Origin: Actinobacillus porcinus
Lineage (GTDB): Bacteria > Pseudomonadota > Gammaproteobacteria > Enterobacterales > Pasteurellaceae
NCBI RefSeq assembly: GCF_901764995.1
Contig: NZ_CABFKI010000007.1
Location: forward strand, 62,001-126,000
Reading direction: 5' to 3'
DNA length: 64,000 nucleotides
In this document: positions 8,949 through 18,424 of the stretch, one piece after another
Layout: each line of letters opens with the position of its first letter
Numbering within the stretch: position 1 is the stretch's first letter
Notes under the pieces: model-generated
Databases searched by the model: none
What the model was told of the DNA's origin: nothing
Seen by the model: only the letters and a program-made list of their open reading frames with translations
Translations under genes and position numbers: made by a program

Positions 8949-10712
8949 ATGAACTGGCAAACCGAACTTCACAACAGTTTTCCTTGGCTTTTAAAGTCTT
9001 TAACTTGGCTTATTTTAGGTTTATTTTTGACCGCACTTTTATTGCGTAAAACAGCATTTGGTCGGAAATTGGAATGGATTGTTAAGCCTTGTTTAACCGC
9101 CAAAAACCGTTGGAAAGCCTTGGGTTTAATCCTGTTGTTATTATTGTTTATTTTACTTGAAGTTCGTATTAGTGTACTGAACACTTTCTTCTACAATGGA
9201 TTATATACATCCATGCAAAATAAAGCGGCAGACGCATTTTGGTTCTTTGCCTTAATTAATGCGCTGTTGGTGGGGTTTAAGATTATTCATTCCATTTTGA
9301 ATTATTTTGTACGCCAAGTGTTTGAAATTCGTTGGTTGGAAAAACTGAACGATGAGATGCTGTCTCGTTGGTTGCAAAATAAAAATTACTATCGTGTGAA
9401 ATATGAAAAAGAGTTGCCAGATAATATTGACCAACGTATTGAACAAGATGCCCGAGAGTTTATTACGGGGACAGTAGATCTGCTGGATGGGGTAATTGGT
9501 GCCGTTTTATCCATTATTGAATTTACCATTATTTTGTGGGGGCTATCAGGGGTTCTTGCGCTGTTTGGCGTTGAAATTCCCAAAGCCGCGGTCTTTTTTA
9601 TTTACGGATTTATCCTTTTTGCCACCGCACTTTCTGTGTGGATTGGGCATCCGTTGATTAAACTCAATTTTGACAAAGAAAAATATAATGGTGACTATCG
9701 TTATTCGCTGATTCGCGTGCGCGATAATGCGGAAAGTATTGCCTTTTATGACGGTGAATCCAAAGAACATATTCACTTAAAAACAAAATTCCAAGCCATT
9801 ATTCAAAACCGTTGGGCAATTGTGCGCCGTATGTTAGGGTTGGACGGTTTTAATACCGGGATTACGCAAATTGCAATGATTTTGCCTTTAATGTTGCAAG
9901 CACCACGTTTTTTTGCAGGCGCGGCAACCTTAGGGGATATGCACCAAACCGTACAAGCCTTTAACCGTTTAATGCGCGCGCTGTCCTTTTTCCGTTTGTT
10001 TTATGAACAATTCACACTCTATCAAGCCCGTTTAAATCGTTTATACGGCTTTATGACAAAGTTGGATTATCTCGATCAACACCAAATTGCCCACCCGGTA
10101 GAATGTGGTTTTGGGGTGGCTTTGCGCGATTTTGGGCTGAAAAATCAGTCTGGTGATGTGCTGTTGCAACAGGTAAATTTGCGCTTGCAAAAAGGCGATG
10201 CGCTGTTAATCAGTGGGCCTTCAGGGGCGGGCAAAACAACCTTGTTAAAAGCCATTGCAGGGATCTATCCTTTTGAAACCTTTGGTTATAGCGAACGCCC
10301 TTGTAATGCGAATACGCTCTTTTTGCCGCAACGTCCTTATATGCCGCAAGGGGCTTTGCGCGATGCCATTTGCTATCCGAATATCGATCCTAACCATCCT
10401 AAACTTGAGCATTATATGAAAGAATGTCGTTTAGGGCATTATCTCCATGCCTTAAATCAAGAAAACGATTGGCAGGTGATTTTATCGCCCGGGGAATTAC
10501 AACGCGTGGCGTTTATGCGTATTTTTCTCACTCAACCTGATGTGGTGTTTTTAGACGAAACCACGTCTGCCTTAGATGAACCTACGGAATATTTGCTTTA
10601 CCAAAAAATTCGTGACGAATTGCCTGATATGATTGTGTTGAGTGTGGGACATCGTGGTACGCTACATCAATTCCATAATAAATTTTTGGATTTGGGGATT
10701 TGTCGAATTTAA
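8949..10712 (+). CDS. SbmA/YddA-like ABC transporter, fused membrane and ATPase domains
   Basis: Inner-membrane half-transporter, 587 residues from ATG 8949 or 599 from GTG 8913; neither has a convincing ribosome site, and MNWQTEL matches the usual N terminus better. The N-terminal half has about six membrane helices with the SbmA/BacA-like domain (FYNGLYTSMQ, RWLxxKNYYR). The C-terminal nucleotide-binding domain has Walker A GPSGAGKTT, a variant signature LSPGELQR in place of LSGGQ, and Walker B VVFLDETTSALD. Family members import peptides or vitamin B12-like compounds in other bacteria; the substrate here is unknown. It resembles an uncharacterised H. influenzae ABC protein. Confidence 0.85.
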   Translation: MNWQTELHNSFPWLLKSLTWLILGLFLTALLLRKTAFGRKLEWIVKPCLTAKNRWKALGLILLLLLFILLEVRISVLNTFFYNGLYTSMQNKAADAFWFFALINALLVGFKIIHSILNYFVRQVFEIRWLEKLNDEMLSRWLQNKNYYRVKYEKELPDNIDQRIEQDAREFITGTVDLLDGVIGAVLSIIEFTIILWGLSGVLALFGVEIPKAAVFFIYGFILFATALSVWIGHPLIKLNFDKEKYNGDYRYSLIRVRDNAESIAFYDGESKEHIHLKTKFQAIIQNRWAIVRRMLGLDGFNTGITQIAMILPLMLQAPRFFAGAATLGDMHQTVQAFNRLMRALSFFRLFYEQFTLYQARLNRLYGFMTKLDYLDQHQIAHPVECGFGVALRDFGLKNQSGDVLLQQVNLRLQKGDALLISGPSGAGKTTLLKAIAGIYPFETFGYSERPCNANTLFLPQRPYMPQGALRDAICYPNIDPNHPKLEHYMKECRLGHYLHALNQENDWQVILSPGELQRVAFMRIFLTQPDVVFLDETTSALDEPTEYLLYQKIRDELPDMIVLSVGHRGTLHQFHNKFLDLGICRI

Positions 10713-10766
10713 GTGGTAAATACACGCAATGTAAAGTTATAGAAAATATTGAAATCTTCAACTTTT

Positions 10767-10780
10767 TTGATAAAAATCAT
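10767..10780 (+). promoter_or_regulatory. FNR-type site upstream of ackA
   Basis: TTGAT-AAAA-ATCAT matches the FNR consensus TTGATN4ATCAA at nine of ten fixed positions. It lies about 137 bases before the ackA ATG, consistent with the known anaerobic induction of ackA-pta in enteric relatives. The start of transcription was not identified. Confidence 0.55.
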
Positions 10781-10916
10781 ATTTTTTCTTTGTTCAAGAA
10801 TTTATTTTATTTTCTAAAACGTGTATCCTATTGGGCGTTAAAATTTTATGCGTTTGTCGTCAATAAGTTGGATGATAAACACTCTTTTCACTTAAACCCA
10901 AAAGATAGGTTAATCT

Positions 10917-12131
10917 ATGTCAAAATTAGTTCTCATCCTTAACTGTGGTAGCTCTTCATTAAAATTTGCTATCTTGGATCCTGTATCTGGTGATGAAAAA
11001 TTATCAGGTTTAGCGGAAGCGTTTTACCTTCCTGAAGCACGTATCAAATGGAAATTACATGGTGAAAAAGGTAATGCAGACTTAGGCGCAGGCGCAGCTC
11101 ACAGTGAAGCATTAAACTTTATCGTAAACAAAATTTTCCCATTAGATCCTGAATTAAAAGACGGTATCGTTGCAATTGGTCACCGTATCGTTCACGGTGG
11201 TGAGAAATTCACTTCATCTGTTGTGATCAATGATGAAGTGGTCAAAGGTATTGAAGAAGCGATCCAATTTGCACCGCTTCACAATCCGGCGCACTTAATC
11301 GGTATCAAAGAAGCATTCAAAATGTTCCCACATTTAAAAGATAAAAACGTTGCTGTATTTGACACTGCATTCCACACCACAATGCCTGAAGAAGCGTTCT
11401 TATACGCGTTGCCATACTCTTTATACAAAGAACACGGTGTTCGCCGTTATGGTGCACATGGTACAAGCCATTATTTCGTTAGCCGTGAAGCAGCAAAACG
11501 TTTAGGCGTTGCAGAAGATAAAGTTAACGTAATTACTTGCCACTTAGGTAACGGTGGTTCGGTTTCTGCGGTTCGTCACGGTGAATGTATTGATACTTCA
11601 ATGGGTTTAACACCGTTAGAAGGTTTAGTGATGGGTACTCGTTCAGGTGATATTGACCCTGCAATCGTATTCTACATGCACGACACTTTAGGTATGTCTG
11701 TGGAAGAAATTAATACGACTTTAACCAAAAAATCAGGTCTTTTAGGTTTAACTGAAGTCACCAGCGACTGCCGTTTTGCGGAAGACAATTACGACAGCGA
11801 AGATGAATCATTACGCGTACCGGCGCGCCGTGCATTAGATGTTTATTGCTACCGTTTAGCGAAATACATCGGTTCGTACATGGCGGTTATCGGTGAACGT
11901 TTAGATGCCATCGTCTTTACAGGCGGTATCGGTGAAAACTCTGCGCACGTACGTGAAATTACCTTAAACCACTTAAAATTATTTGGTTATAGCGTAGACA
12001 ACGAGAAAAACTTAGCAGCACGCTTTGGTAAAGAAGGTGTCATCACTACAGAAGGTACACCGGTTGCTATGGTTATCCCAACAAACGAAGAGCTTGTTAT
12101 CGCACAAGATACTGCGCGTCTTTGTATCTAA
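10917..12131 (+). CDS. ackA: acetate kinase
   Basis: Interconverts acetate + ATP and acetyl phosphate + ADP (EC 2.7.2.1) in the cytoplasm; with Pta it makes ATP from acetyl-CoA during overflow or fermentative growth. The 404-residue protein begins [18 protein letters not shown], the ASKHA phosphate-binding loop, and keeps the acetokinase signatures HRIVHGG near residue 88 and the GTSHYFV and HLGNGGS blocks near 180-215. Length equals the usual 400-404. It is first in an operon with pta, with a terminator-like hairpin between them. Confidence 0.98.
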   Translation: MSKLVLILNCGSSSLKFAILDPVSGDEKLSGLAEAFYLPEARIKWKLHGEKGNADLGAGAAHSEALNFIVNKIFPLDPELKDGIVAIGHRIVHGGEKFTSSVVINDEVVKGIEEAIQFAPLHNPAHLIGIKEAFKMFPHLKDKNVAVFDTAFHTTMPEEAFLYALPYSLYKEHGVRRYGAHGTSHYFVSREAAKRLGVAEDKVNVITCHLGNGGSVSAVRHGECIDTSMGLTPLEGLVMGTRSGDIDPAIVFYMHDTLGMSVEEINTTLTKKSGLLGLTEVTSDCRFAEDNYDSEDESLRVPARRALDVYCYRLAKYIGSYMAVIGERLDAIVFTGGIGENSAHVREITLNHLKLFGYSVDNEKNLAARFGKEGVITTEGTPVAMVIPTNEELVIAQDTARLCI

Positions 12132-12138
12132 TGACCGC

Positions 12139-12170
12139 AAAACTGCCGAGATTTTCGGCAGTTTTTGTTT
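12139..12170 (+). terminator. intrinsic terminator/attenuator between ackA and pta
   Basis: CTGCCGA (12143-12149) and TCGGCAG (12155-12161), with flanking A and T runs extending the stem and a T-rich tail. It sits eight bases after the ackA stop, so it probably lowers pta expression relative to ackA unless pta has its own promoter. Confidence 0.8.
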
Positions 12171-12245
12171 GTTCTTAAAAAAGATAAATCAATCTAAAAA
12201 ACATATCCAAAATTAACCGCACTTTTGTGCAAAATAGGAAAAAAC

Positions 12246-14387
12246 ATGGCTCATACAATTATCCTTACCCCAATTAGCGGCGGTGTGGGTTTAACTAGCG
12301 TTAGCTTAGGTTTAATCCGCGCTCTTGAGCAAAAAGGGGCTAAAATTGGTTTTATGAAACCAATTTCACAACCGATTTCAGGCGAAGATAAACTTGACCG
12401 TACAACCTCGATTGTACGCACGTCAACATCACTGGAAACCGCCAATCCAATTATGTTAAGCGATGCGGAAAATCTGATCGCCAATAAACAAAATGATGTT
12501 CTCTTAGAAAAAATCGTGGCGAATTATCAAGAATTAGCGAAAAACAACGACATTGTTATTGTTGAAGGTTTAATTCCAACACCAAAACACAGCTTTGCAA
12601 ACCGTATCAACTTTGATGTGGCACAAGCATTAGATGCGGAAATCGTTTTAGTGGCAGCACCGGCAACAGAAACCCCGGCGGAATTAAAAGAACGCGTTGA
12701 AGCGGCAGCGGCATCATTTGGCGGCAAAGACAATGAAAACCTATTAGGTGTGGTAATCAATAAATTTAATGCGCCAATTGATAGTTCCGGTCGTACACGT
12801 CCTGATTTGGCTGAAATCTTTGATTCATTCCAACACAGCCATAATAACCCGAATGAAGTGTACAACTTATTCAAAAACAGCCCAATTAAAGTATTGGCTT
12901 GTATCCCTTGGTCACAAGACTTAATTGCAACACGTGCCATTGATTTGGTAAATCATTTGGGCGCAAGCATTATCAATGAAGGCGATGTTAAAACACGCCG
13001 TATTCGTGGTATTACGTTCTGTGCACGCTCATTACATCATATGGTTGAACACTTCCATACCGGTGACTTACTTGTAACTTCCGCAGACCGTCCGGATGTC
13101 CTTGCTGCGGCAGCATTGGCGTCAACCAATGGTATTGAGTTAGGCGGTATCCTATTAACAGGCGGCTATAAAATTGATAGCGCGTTCAGTAAATTATGCC
13201 AACGCTCATTTGAATCAACGGGTTTACCGGTGTTCCGTATTGAAGGTAACACATGGCAAACCGCATTAAGCCTACAAAGCTTCAACCTTGAAGTGCCTGT
13301 GGATGATAAAGAACGTATCGAAAACATCAAACAATTTACCAGCGAACAATTTGACGCCGAGTTTATTCACCACTTAGCAGGTGGTTCCGCACGTATTCGC
13401 CGTTTATCACCACCGGCATTCCGTTATCAATTAACTGAATTAGCTCGTGCGGCGAAAAAACGCATTGTGTTACCTGAAGGGGATGAACCGCGTACCATTA
13501 AAGCAGCCGTACTTTGTGCAGAACGTGGCATTGCAGAATGTGTGCTTTTAGCAAACCCTGAAGATGTACAACGTGTAGCGGATGCACAAGGTGTTACCTT
13601 GGGTAAAGGCATTACCGTGATCGATCCGGCTTCTGTTCGTGAAAACTATGTGGCGCGTTTAGTAGAATTACGTAAAGCGAAAGGCATGACGGAAACCGCT
13701 GCGCGTGAGCAATTAGAAGACACTGTCGTATTAGGTACGATGATGTTAGAAGCCAACGAAGTGGATGGTTTGGTCTCAGGCGCAGTTCATACTACAGCGA
13801 ATACAATCCGCCCACCAATGCAAATCATCAAAACTGCACCGGGTAGCTCGATTGTTTCTTCCATCTTCTTTATGTTATTACCGGATCAAGTGCTTGTTTA
13901 TGGTGACTGTGCGGTTAACCCGGATCCAACGGCTGAACAATTAGCTGAGATTGCGATTCAATCTGCAGATTCGGCGAAAGCCTTTGGTATTGATCCGAAA
14001 GTAGCGATGATTTCCTACTCAACAGGGACATCAGGCGCCGGTGCAGATGTTGAAAAAGTGAAAGAAGCAACACGTATTGCGAAAGAAAAACGCCCTGATT
14101 TATTAATTGACGGTCCGTTACAATACGATGCGGCAGTCATGGCGGATGTGGCGAAATCGAAAGCCCCTAACTCACCGGTTGCGGGTAAAGCAACGGTATT
14201 CGTATTCCCTGATTTGAATACAGGTAATACCACCTATAAAGCGGTTCAACGCTCTGCTGACTTGGTGTCAATCGGCCCAATGCTTCAAGGTATGCGTAAA
14301 CCGGTTAATGACTTATCACGCGGTGCATTAGTGGATGATATTGTTTACACTATCGCCCTAACCGCAATTCAAGCGACACAGGCTTAA
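12246..14387 (+). CDS. pta: phosphate acetyltransferase
   Basis: Converts acetyl-CoA + phosphate to acetyl phosphate + CoA (EC 2.3.1.8). The 713-residue long form has an N-terminal P-loop-like domain (residues 1-about 225), a DRTGG regulatory domain (about 225-340) and a C-terminal PTA catalytic domain (about 385-713) with LPEGDEPRT and [10 protein letters not shown] motifs. ATG 12246 is preferred over an in-frame upstream start at 12225 because AGGAAAA lies at proper spacing and the homologous N terminus begins MAHTIIL. It follows ackA after 114 bases that include a hairpin and an uptake sequence. Confidence 0.97.
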   Translation: MAHTIILTPISGGVGLTSVSLGLIRALEQKGAKIGFMKPISQPISGEDKLDRTTSIVRTSTSLETANPIMLSDAENLIANKQNDVLLEKIVANYQELAKNNDIVIVEGLIPTPKHSFANRINFDVAQALDAEIVLVAAPATETPAELKERVEAAAASFGGKDNENLLGVVINKFNAPIDSSGRTRPDLAEIFDSFQHSHNNPNEVYNLFKNSPIKVLACIPWSQDLIATRAIDLVNHLGASIINEGDVKTRRIRGITFCARSLHHMVEHFHTGDLLVTSADRPDVLAAAALASTNGIELGGILLTGGYKIDSAFSKLCQRSFESTGLPVFRIEGNTWQTALSLQSFNLEVPVDDKERIENIKQFTSEQFDAEFIHHLAGGSARIRRLSPPAFRYQLTELARAAKKRIVLPEGDEPRTIKAAVLCAERGIAECVLLANPEDVQRVADAQGVTLGKGITVIDPASVRENYVARLVELRKAKGMTETAAREQLEDTVVLGTMMLEANEVDGLVSGAVHTTANTIRPPMQIIKTAPGSSIVSSIFFMLLPDQVLVYGDCAVNPDPTAEQLAEIAIQSADSAKAFGIDPKVAMISYSTGTSGAGADVEKVKEATRIAKEKRPDLLIDGPLQYDAAVMADVAKSKAPNSPVAGKATVFVFPDLNTGNTTYKAVQRSADLVSIGPMLQGMRKPVNDLSRGALVDDIVYTIALTAIQATQA

Positions 14388-14407
14388 TTGTAAAACCCTT
14401 AAAAAAC

Positions 14408-14440
14408 AAACCGCACTTTTTGCCAAAAGTGCGGTTTTTC
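14408..14440 (+). terminator. uptake-sequence inverted pair ending pta
   Basis: AAACCGCACTTTT (14408-14420) and AAAAGTGCGGTTT (14425-14437) form a 13-bp stem with a TGCC loop and T tail. Paired uptake sequences of this kind are typical Pasteurellaceae terminators. No gene lies in 14441-14626 apart from the promoter described next. Confidence 0.9.
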
Positions 14441-14558
14441 TATTCCCCCCAGCGGCTGAGCTTAATAACCACCAAGCATTCCTTCTCACCAAACTACCAA
14501 GATTGCTTAAAAATCCATCACTCATCATCCTTTCTCACAAAAAAGCACTGATTACATC

Positions 14559-14589
14559 TTGATTGTATTTTGTTTTTTTTTTGTACAAT
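14559..14589 (+). promoter_or_regulatory. Sel1-gene promoter with T10 tract in its spacer
   Basis: TTGATT (14559-14564) and TACAAT (14584-14589) are separated by 19 bases containing exactly ten T (14573-14582). The same layout, spacer and tract length recur upstream of the paralogous gene at 43341-44303. Change in T number would alter spacing around the 17-base optimum, so transcription may be phase- or level-variable. Confidence 0.6.
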
Positions 14590-14626
14590 TTACCTATTTT
14601 AAAACCACCATTAAAAGGAAACCAAA

Positions 14627-15058
14627 ATGACACTTCGTAAAACCCTACTCTCTGCCTTATTACTCTCTTTTGCCATTGCCGGCAATGTTTCTGCTGAAAC
14701 AGCAAAAGAAAAATTTAGCCGTGCAGTTCAATATGATGAGCAACAAAATTATCAAGCCGCTTTTCCTATTTTTAAGGAATTAGCTGAACAAGGATATGCA
14801 GTGGCTCAATTTAATTTAGGTGTAATGTACGAGAATGAGCAAGGTGTTAATCAAAACTATCATCAAGCGGCCAGATGGTATCAAAAAGCAGCTGAACAAG
14901 GGAATGCAAAGGCTCAAGCTGTGTTAGGGTTGATGTACATCTTGGGGCAAGGTGTTCGACAAAATGATGCCTCAGCTAAAATGTGGATTGGAAAAGCTTG
15001 TGATAATGGCGAGCAAAAAGCTTGTGATTTCTATCATAAATTAAATGAGGGGAAATAA
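14627..15058 (+). CDS. secreted Sel1-repeat protein (short paralogue)
   Basis: A 143-residue protein with a signal peptide (cleavage near VSA-E, residue 24) and about three Sel1/TPR-like repeats: YAVAQFNLGVMYENEQGV, NAKAQAVLGLMYILGQGV and a final repeat ending CDNGEQKACDFYH. Sel1 repeats are helical hairpins that mediate protein-protein contacts; a periplasmic location is expected. The first 24 residues and 85 bases of upstream DNA closely match the larger paralogue at 43341-44303. RBS is AAAAGGAAACC. The stop is followed at once by a second, unnamed gene. Function is not known. Confidence 0.85.
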   Translation: MTLRKTLLSALLLSFAIAGNVSAETAKEKFSRAVQYDEQQNYQAAFPIFKELAEQGYAVAQFNLGVMYENEQGVNQNYHQAARWYQKAAEQGNAKAQAVLGLMYILGQGVRQNDASAKMWIGKACDNGEQKACDFYHKLNEGK

Positions 15059-15059
15059 T

Positions 15060-15764
15060 ATGGAATTTTCTGGGGCAAGCTTTGGATTGATTTCCAAAGT
15101 TATCCAATTTATTTGGATTGATATAGAAAAGGAAATCAGGAATTTACAATTCTATATTAATGAGTTAGATGAAAATGAAATAGATGAATATAAAAATATC
15201 CCAGTATTAGAAGAATTAGCTAAAATGGGTTATCTTCATGCTCAGAATCGTTTAATCGACTTCTATTTTGATGATAAAGATAACCATAACTGGGAAAAGG
15301 CATTTTATTGGGCTGATAAGTATTATCAAAATACCCAAAAATATAATACATCTTATATTGATAAGGATAATTATCAGAGACTTGCCATATTATATTATTT
15401 AGGGATTGGAACAACTTCAGATATTGCCAAAGCTGAACAAATCTTAGCTAAATATAGCTCTTTATTAGAGAATTCTGTCTTAGACCAATATAATAAAGCA
15501 ATTTTTAAGGATATTGACCATTTAAAAATGCAATTAGTTGCTCGTAAAGACAAAGATGAAATACTTGATAAAGTTGCCCAAGATAAAATCCAACAGATTA
15601 GAGAAGACTTACAGGCTAATAATGGTGCTGAACGCTTTTTCAAACAGGCGAATATTTTTCTAGATATGGATTTAAAATATGATGCCAAAGCCTATTTCGG
15701 TATTGCTTGTGATATGGGCAACCAATCGAGTTGTGATAAATATGCAGAGTTAAATACAAAATAA
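15060..15764 (+). CDS. hypothetical protein with degenerate Sel1-like repeats
   Basis: I do not recognise this 234-residue protein by name. The start ATG 15060 follows AGGGGAAATA at good spacing; an in-frame ATG at 15045 lies inside the upstream gene. It has no signal peptide, an acidic lysine-rich helical make-up, and weak Sel1-like helices (LEELAKMGYLHAQNRLIDFY near residue 50; YFGIACDMGNQSSCDKYA at the end, matching the closing repeat of the upstream protein). The base before the ATG is the last base of the upstream stop region, so the two genes are coupled. A cytoplasmic partner or immunity-like protein is speculation. Confidence 0.7.
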   Translation: MEFSGASFGLISKVIQFIWIDIEKEIRNLQFYINELDENEIDEYKNIPVLEELAKMGYLHAQNRLIDFYFDDKDNHNWEKAFYWADKYYQNTQKYNTSYIDKDNYQRLAILYYLGIGTTSDIAKAEQILAKYSSLLENSVLDQYNKAIFKDIDHLKMQLVARKDKDEILDKVAQDKIQQIREDLQANNGAERFFKQANIFLDMDLKYDAKAYFGIACDMGNQSSCDKYAELNTK

Positions 15765-15850
15765 ACCAAACAGCACATCATTTATGTTTATGGGCGGGTA
15801 TAACACCTGCCCTGTGGGATCCTGAAAACGTCCCGTTTTTTTAATGATAA

Positions 15851-15889
15851 CGGTGTAATAGACAAATTTGTTGCTATTACACCGCTCTT
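15851..15889. terminator. bidirectional terminator between the Sel1 pair and mdh
   Basis: CGGTGTAATAG (15851-15861) and CTATTACACCG (15874-15884), an 11-bp perfect stem with a 12-base loop; CTCTTTT follows on the plus strand and an A-rich stretch precedes it. It separates convergent genes. Confidence 0.8.
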
Positions 15890-15922
15890 TTGTCAACGAT
15901 ACCTTTCTATAACCGCATCTCA

Positions 15923-16861
15923 TTATGCTTCGCTAATGAATTTTACGCCATTTTCGATTTCTGTACGTAAAATAGGTAACATTTCATCTAATGCCGCTTG
16001 TTCAAAGGCACTTAATGGACCTAATGGTAAGAATTCTTCAACCCCTTCTTTGCCCAAACGTACAGGTTGTGCAAAGAATGGTGCAAATTTACCATCTCCT
16101 TCCACATACGAACAAATCGTGACATTTTCACCCTGTGCTGCACGAACTAATGCAACGGCAAAACGCATTGCGGCATAAGCCATGGATAAGGTTGCAGAAC
16201 CTGCGCCCGCTTTCGCCTCTACCACTTCCGTACCGGCATTTTGAATACGATAAGTTAATGATTTAATTTCTTCATCGCTAAATTCAACATGTTGAACTTG
16301 TGATAATAATGGCAGAATTGTGGTACCGGAGTGACCACCGATCACACTTACTGAACCTGAACGTAATTCGGTATTTTTCAATTCCGCAATAAAGGTTTCT
16401 GAACGAATAACGTCTAAAGTGGTTACACCAAATAATTTACGCTTATCGTAAACACCGGCTTTTTTCAATACTTCTGCCGCAATTGGCACAGTGGCATTCA
16501 CCGGGTTGGTGATAATACCGATACGTGCTTTCGGGCAAACTTCCGCGGCTTTTGCCACTAAATCGCGCACAATACCCGCGTTAATATTAAATAAGTCTGC
16601 ACGTGTCATACCCGGTTTACGCGCGACACCCGCCGGAATTAAGACAATATCTGCGCCTTCTAAGGCTTTGCCTAAATCATCGCCTGAAAAACCTTCTACT
16701 TTAACATCCGTTGGAATATGGCTTACGTCTTTAGCGACGCCCGGTGTAAATGGCGCAACATCGTATAAACTCAATTCACTTCCTGCCGGAAGGTTTAATT
16801 TTAATAATAAAGATAATGGTTGACCAATACCGCCTGCTGCACCTAATACAGTTACTTTCAT
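15923..16861 (-). CDS. mdh: malate dehydrogenase
   Basis: NAD-dependent interconversion of malate and oxaloacetate (EC 1.1.1.37). The product is 312 residues, exactly the enterobacterial length, starting [17 protein letters not shown] (Rossmann GxxGxxG). It has catalytic-loop arginines in the VARKPGMTR region and the active histidine in GGHSGTT. An upstream in-frame extension to 17047 is rejected: AAGGAGAG precedes ATG 16861 and the extension is unlike any Mdh. Divergent from argR, a pairing conserved in gammaproteobacteria. Confidence 0.97.
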   Translation of the reverse strand: MKVTVLGAAGGIGQPLSLLLKLNLPAGSELSLYDVAPFTPGVAKDVSHIPTDVKVEGFSGDDLGKALEGADIVLIPAGVARKPGMTRADLFNINAGIVRDLVAKAAEVCPKARIGIITNPVNATVPIAAEVLKKAGVYDKRKLFGVTTLDVIRSETFIAELKNTELRSGSVSVIGGHSGTTILPLLSQVQHVEFSDEEIKSLTYRIQNAGTEVVEAKAGAGSATLSMAYAAMRFAVALVRAAQGENVTICSYVEGDGKFAPFFAQPVRLGKEGVEEFLPLGPLSAFEQAALDEMLPILRTEIENGVKFISEA

Positions 16862-17008
16862 AGGACTCTCCTTGCTACATAAACCTAAATAACTTGAATG
16901 GGTTATAAGTTTACGGATGATTTCACATAATTTCAAATAGGAAATATGAATTTTGCGATCTAGGTCAAATTTTTTATTCACCACATCAAAACAAAAGCAA
17001 AATCCCAT

Positions 17009-17054
17009 TGCATATTTCTGCATTTTTATGCAAAATTTATGCAACATTTATGCA
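17009..17054. promoter_or_regulatory. ARG-box array between mdh and argR
   Basis: Five TGCA cores at 17009, 17019, 17029, 17040 and 17051, spaced 10-11 bases. TGCATTTTTATGCA (17019-17032) matches the E. coli ARG-box core TGAATWWWWATTCA except for one base per half. The array ends 18 bases before the argR ATG, so ArgR autoregulation is likely. Confidence 0.65.
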
Positions 17055-17071
17055 TTTTATAGGGGAACATT

Positions 17072-17536
17072 ATGACAGAAAAAACAGATAGCTTATTAAA
17101 TGCCTTCAAAGAATTATTGGCGCAAGAACGTTTTGGTTCTCAAAGTGAAATCGTTGCGGCATTACAGGATTTAGGTTTTAGCAATATCAACCAATCCAAA
17201 GTATCGCGCATGTTAACCAAATTTGGTGCTATTCGTACCAGAAACACGCGCATGGAAATGGTGTATTGTTTGCCTAATGAATTGAGCGTACCGAACACCA
17301 GCAGTCCACTAAAAAACCTTGTGTTGGACATTGATTATAATGATTTGCTTATCGTGGTGAAAACCAGCCCGGGTGCCGCACAGCTGATTGCGCGCTTACT
17401 TGATTCCGTAGGAAAAGCCGATGGCATTTTAGGGACGATTGCTGGCGATGACACCATTTTTATCACGCCAACAAAGGGAACCACTATCGAGCAATTAATG
17501 CTCAATGTACAACAACTTTTTGAAAACTCTCTTTAA
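17072..17536 (+). CDS. argR: arginine repressor ArgR
   Basis: Hexameric, L-arginine-dependent DNA-binding repressor, 154 residues. An N-terminal winged helix (about 1-70, with the conserved [20 protein letters not shown] segment) is joined to a C-terminal oligomerisation and arginine-binding domain (about 85-154, with [13 protein letters not shown] and [10 protein letters not shown], including the arginine-binding GDD). The start follows AGGGGAAC. The stop abuts the next start with no gap, so the epimerase is in the same operon. Confidence 0.97.
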   Translation: MTEKTDSLLNAFKELLAQERFGSQSEIVAALQDLGFSNINQSKVSRMLTKFGAIRTRNTRMEMVYCLPNELSVPNTSSPLKNLVLDIDYNDLLIVVKTSPGAAQLIARLLDSVGKADGILGTIAGDDTIFITPTKGTTIEQLMLNVQQLFENSL

Positions 17537-18424
17537 ATGAACATTCTCATCACCGGCGCAACAGGCTTTATCGGCAAGGCATTGGTTCAAAAATGGCTTG
17601 CCGATAAGCATCAAATTACCATTCTTTCGCGCTCGCCCCAAAAGGCAGAAAGTCTTTTCCAACAGGCGGTAAGTGCGGTGGGAAATCTTGATGTTTTTTC
17701 TGACCTGAATGAATTTGATGTCGTTGTCAATTTAGCCGGTGAACCGATTTTTGACCACCGTTGGACCGTTCAACACAAAGCCCTTCTTTGGCAAAGCCGT
17801 CTCCATTTGACCCAAAAATTAACCGCACTGATTAACCAAAGCACAACGCCACCAAAAGTATTTATTTCCGCTTCGGCTACGGGGTTTTATGGTCATGGTG
17901 GCGAACAAGAACTGACGGAAAATACCCCGCATAGCGAAAGTTTTACCGGGCAACTTTGCGCCCAATGGGAACAAAAAGCGTTACAAGCCAATACGCGAGT
18001 TTGTCTGTTGCGTACGGGAATCCCCTTGGATTTATCCGGTGGTGCATTGGCAAAAATCATCCCATTTTATCGTTGGGGTTTAGGGGGAAAATTAGGCGAT
18101 GGTCAGCAATTTATGCCTTGGATTGCCTTGTCCGATATGATTAATGCCATTGATTTTCTGGTCATGCATGAACCATGTCAGGGGGCATTTAATCTTTGTG
18201 CGCCGAATCCCATTCACAATGCTGAATTTAATCAGTGTTTAGGATCTCATCTCAATCGACCGCACTTTATGACTGTTCCTGCCTTTATGTTGAAATTACT
18301 GCTCGGCGAACGCGCGTGCTTGGTGTTAGACAGCCAAAACGCCAAGCCGCGAAAATTGCAAGAAATGGGATTTCAATTTGAATTTGAACATATTGAAGAT
18401 TGGCTTCGCGCCAATGTATTTTAA
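17537..18424 (+). CDS. TIGR01777-family SDR epimerase (YfcH-like)
   Basis: A 295-residue NAD(P)-binding protein of the extended SDR fold: GATGFIG at residues 7-13 and the family block VNLAGEPI near residue 70. The active-site region SATGFYG lies near residue 112, and a C-terminal DUF1731-like tail ends [10 protein letters not shown]. The substrate of this family is not established. Its ATG directly follows the argR stop. The last four bases overlap the convergent dGTPase-like gene. Confidence 0.88.
   Translation: MNILITGATGFIGKALVQKWLADKHQITILSRSPQKAESLFQQAVSAVGNLDVFSDLNEFDVVVNLAGEPIFDHRWTVQHKALLWQSRLHLTQKLTALINQSTTPPKVFISASATGFYGHGGEQELTENTPHSESFTGQLCAQWEQKALQANTRVCLLRTGIPLDLSGGALAKIIPFYRWGLGGKLGDGQQFMPWIALSDMINAIDFLVMHEPCQGAFNLCAPNPIHNAEFNQCLGSHLNRPHFMTVPAFMLKLLLGERACLVLDSQNAKPRKLQEMGFQFEFEHIEDWLRANVF

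Noticed and set aside
10700-10942. 80-codon plus-strand open frame before ackA
   Set aside because: Overlaps the ackA start, has no ribosome site, and covers the FNR-like promoter region.
16905-16930. CRP site upstream of mdh
   Set aside because: Only the TCACA half-site matches; the other half has two of five bases.
16862-17047. N-terminal extension of mdh by 62 codons
   Set aside because: The start at 16861 has AAGGAG and the standard Mdh N terminus; the extension overlaps the ARG-box region.
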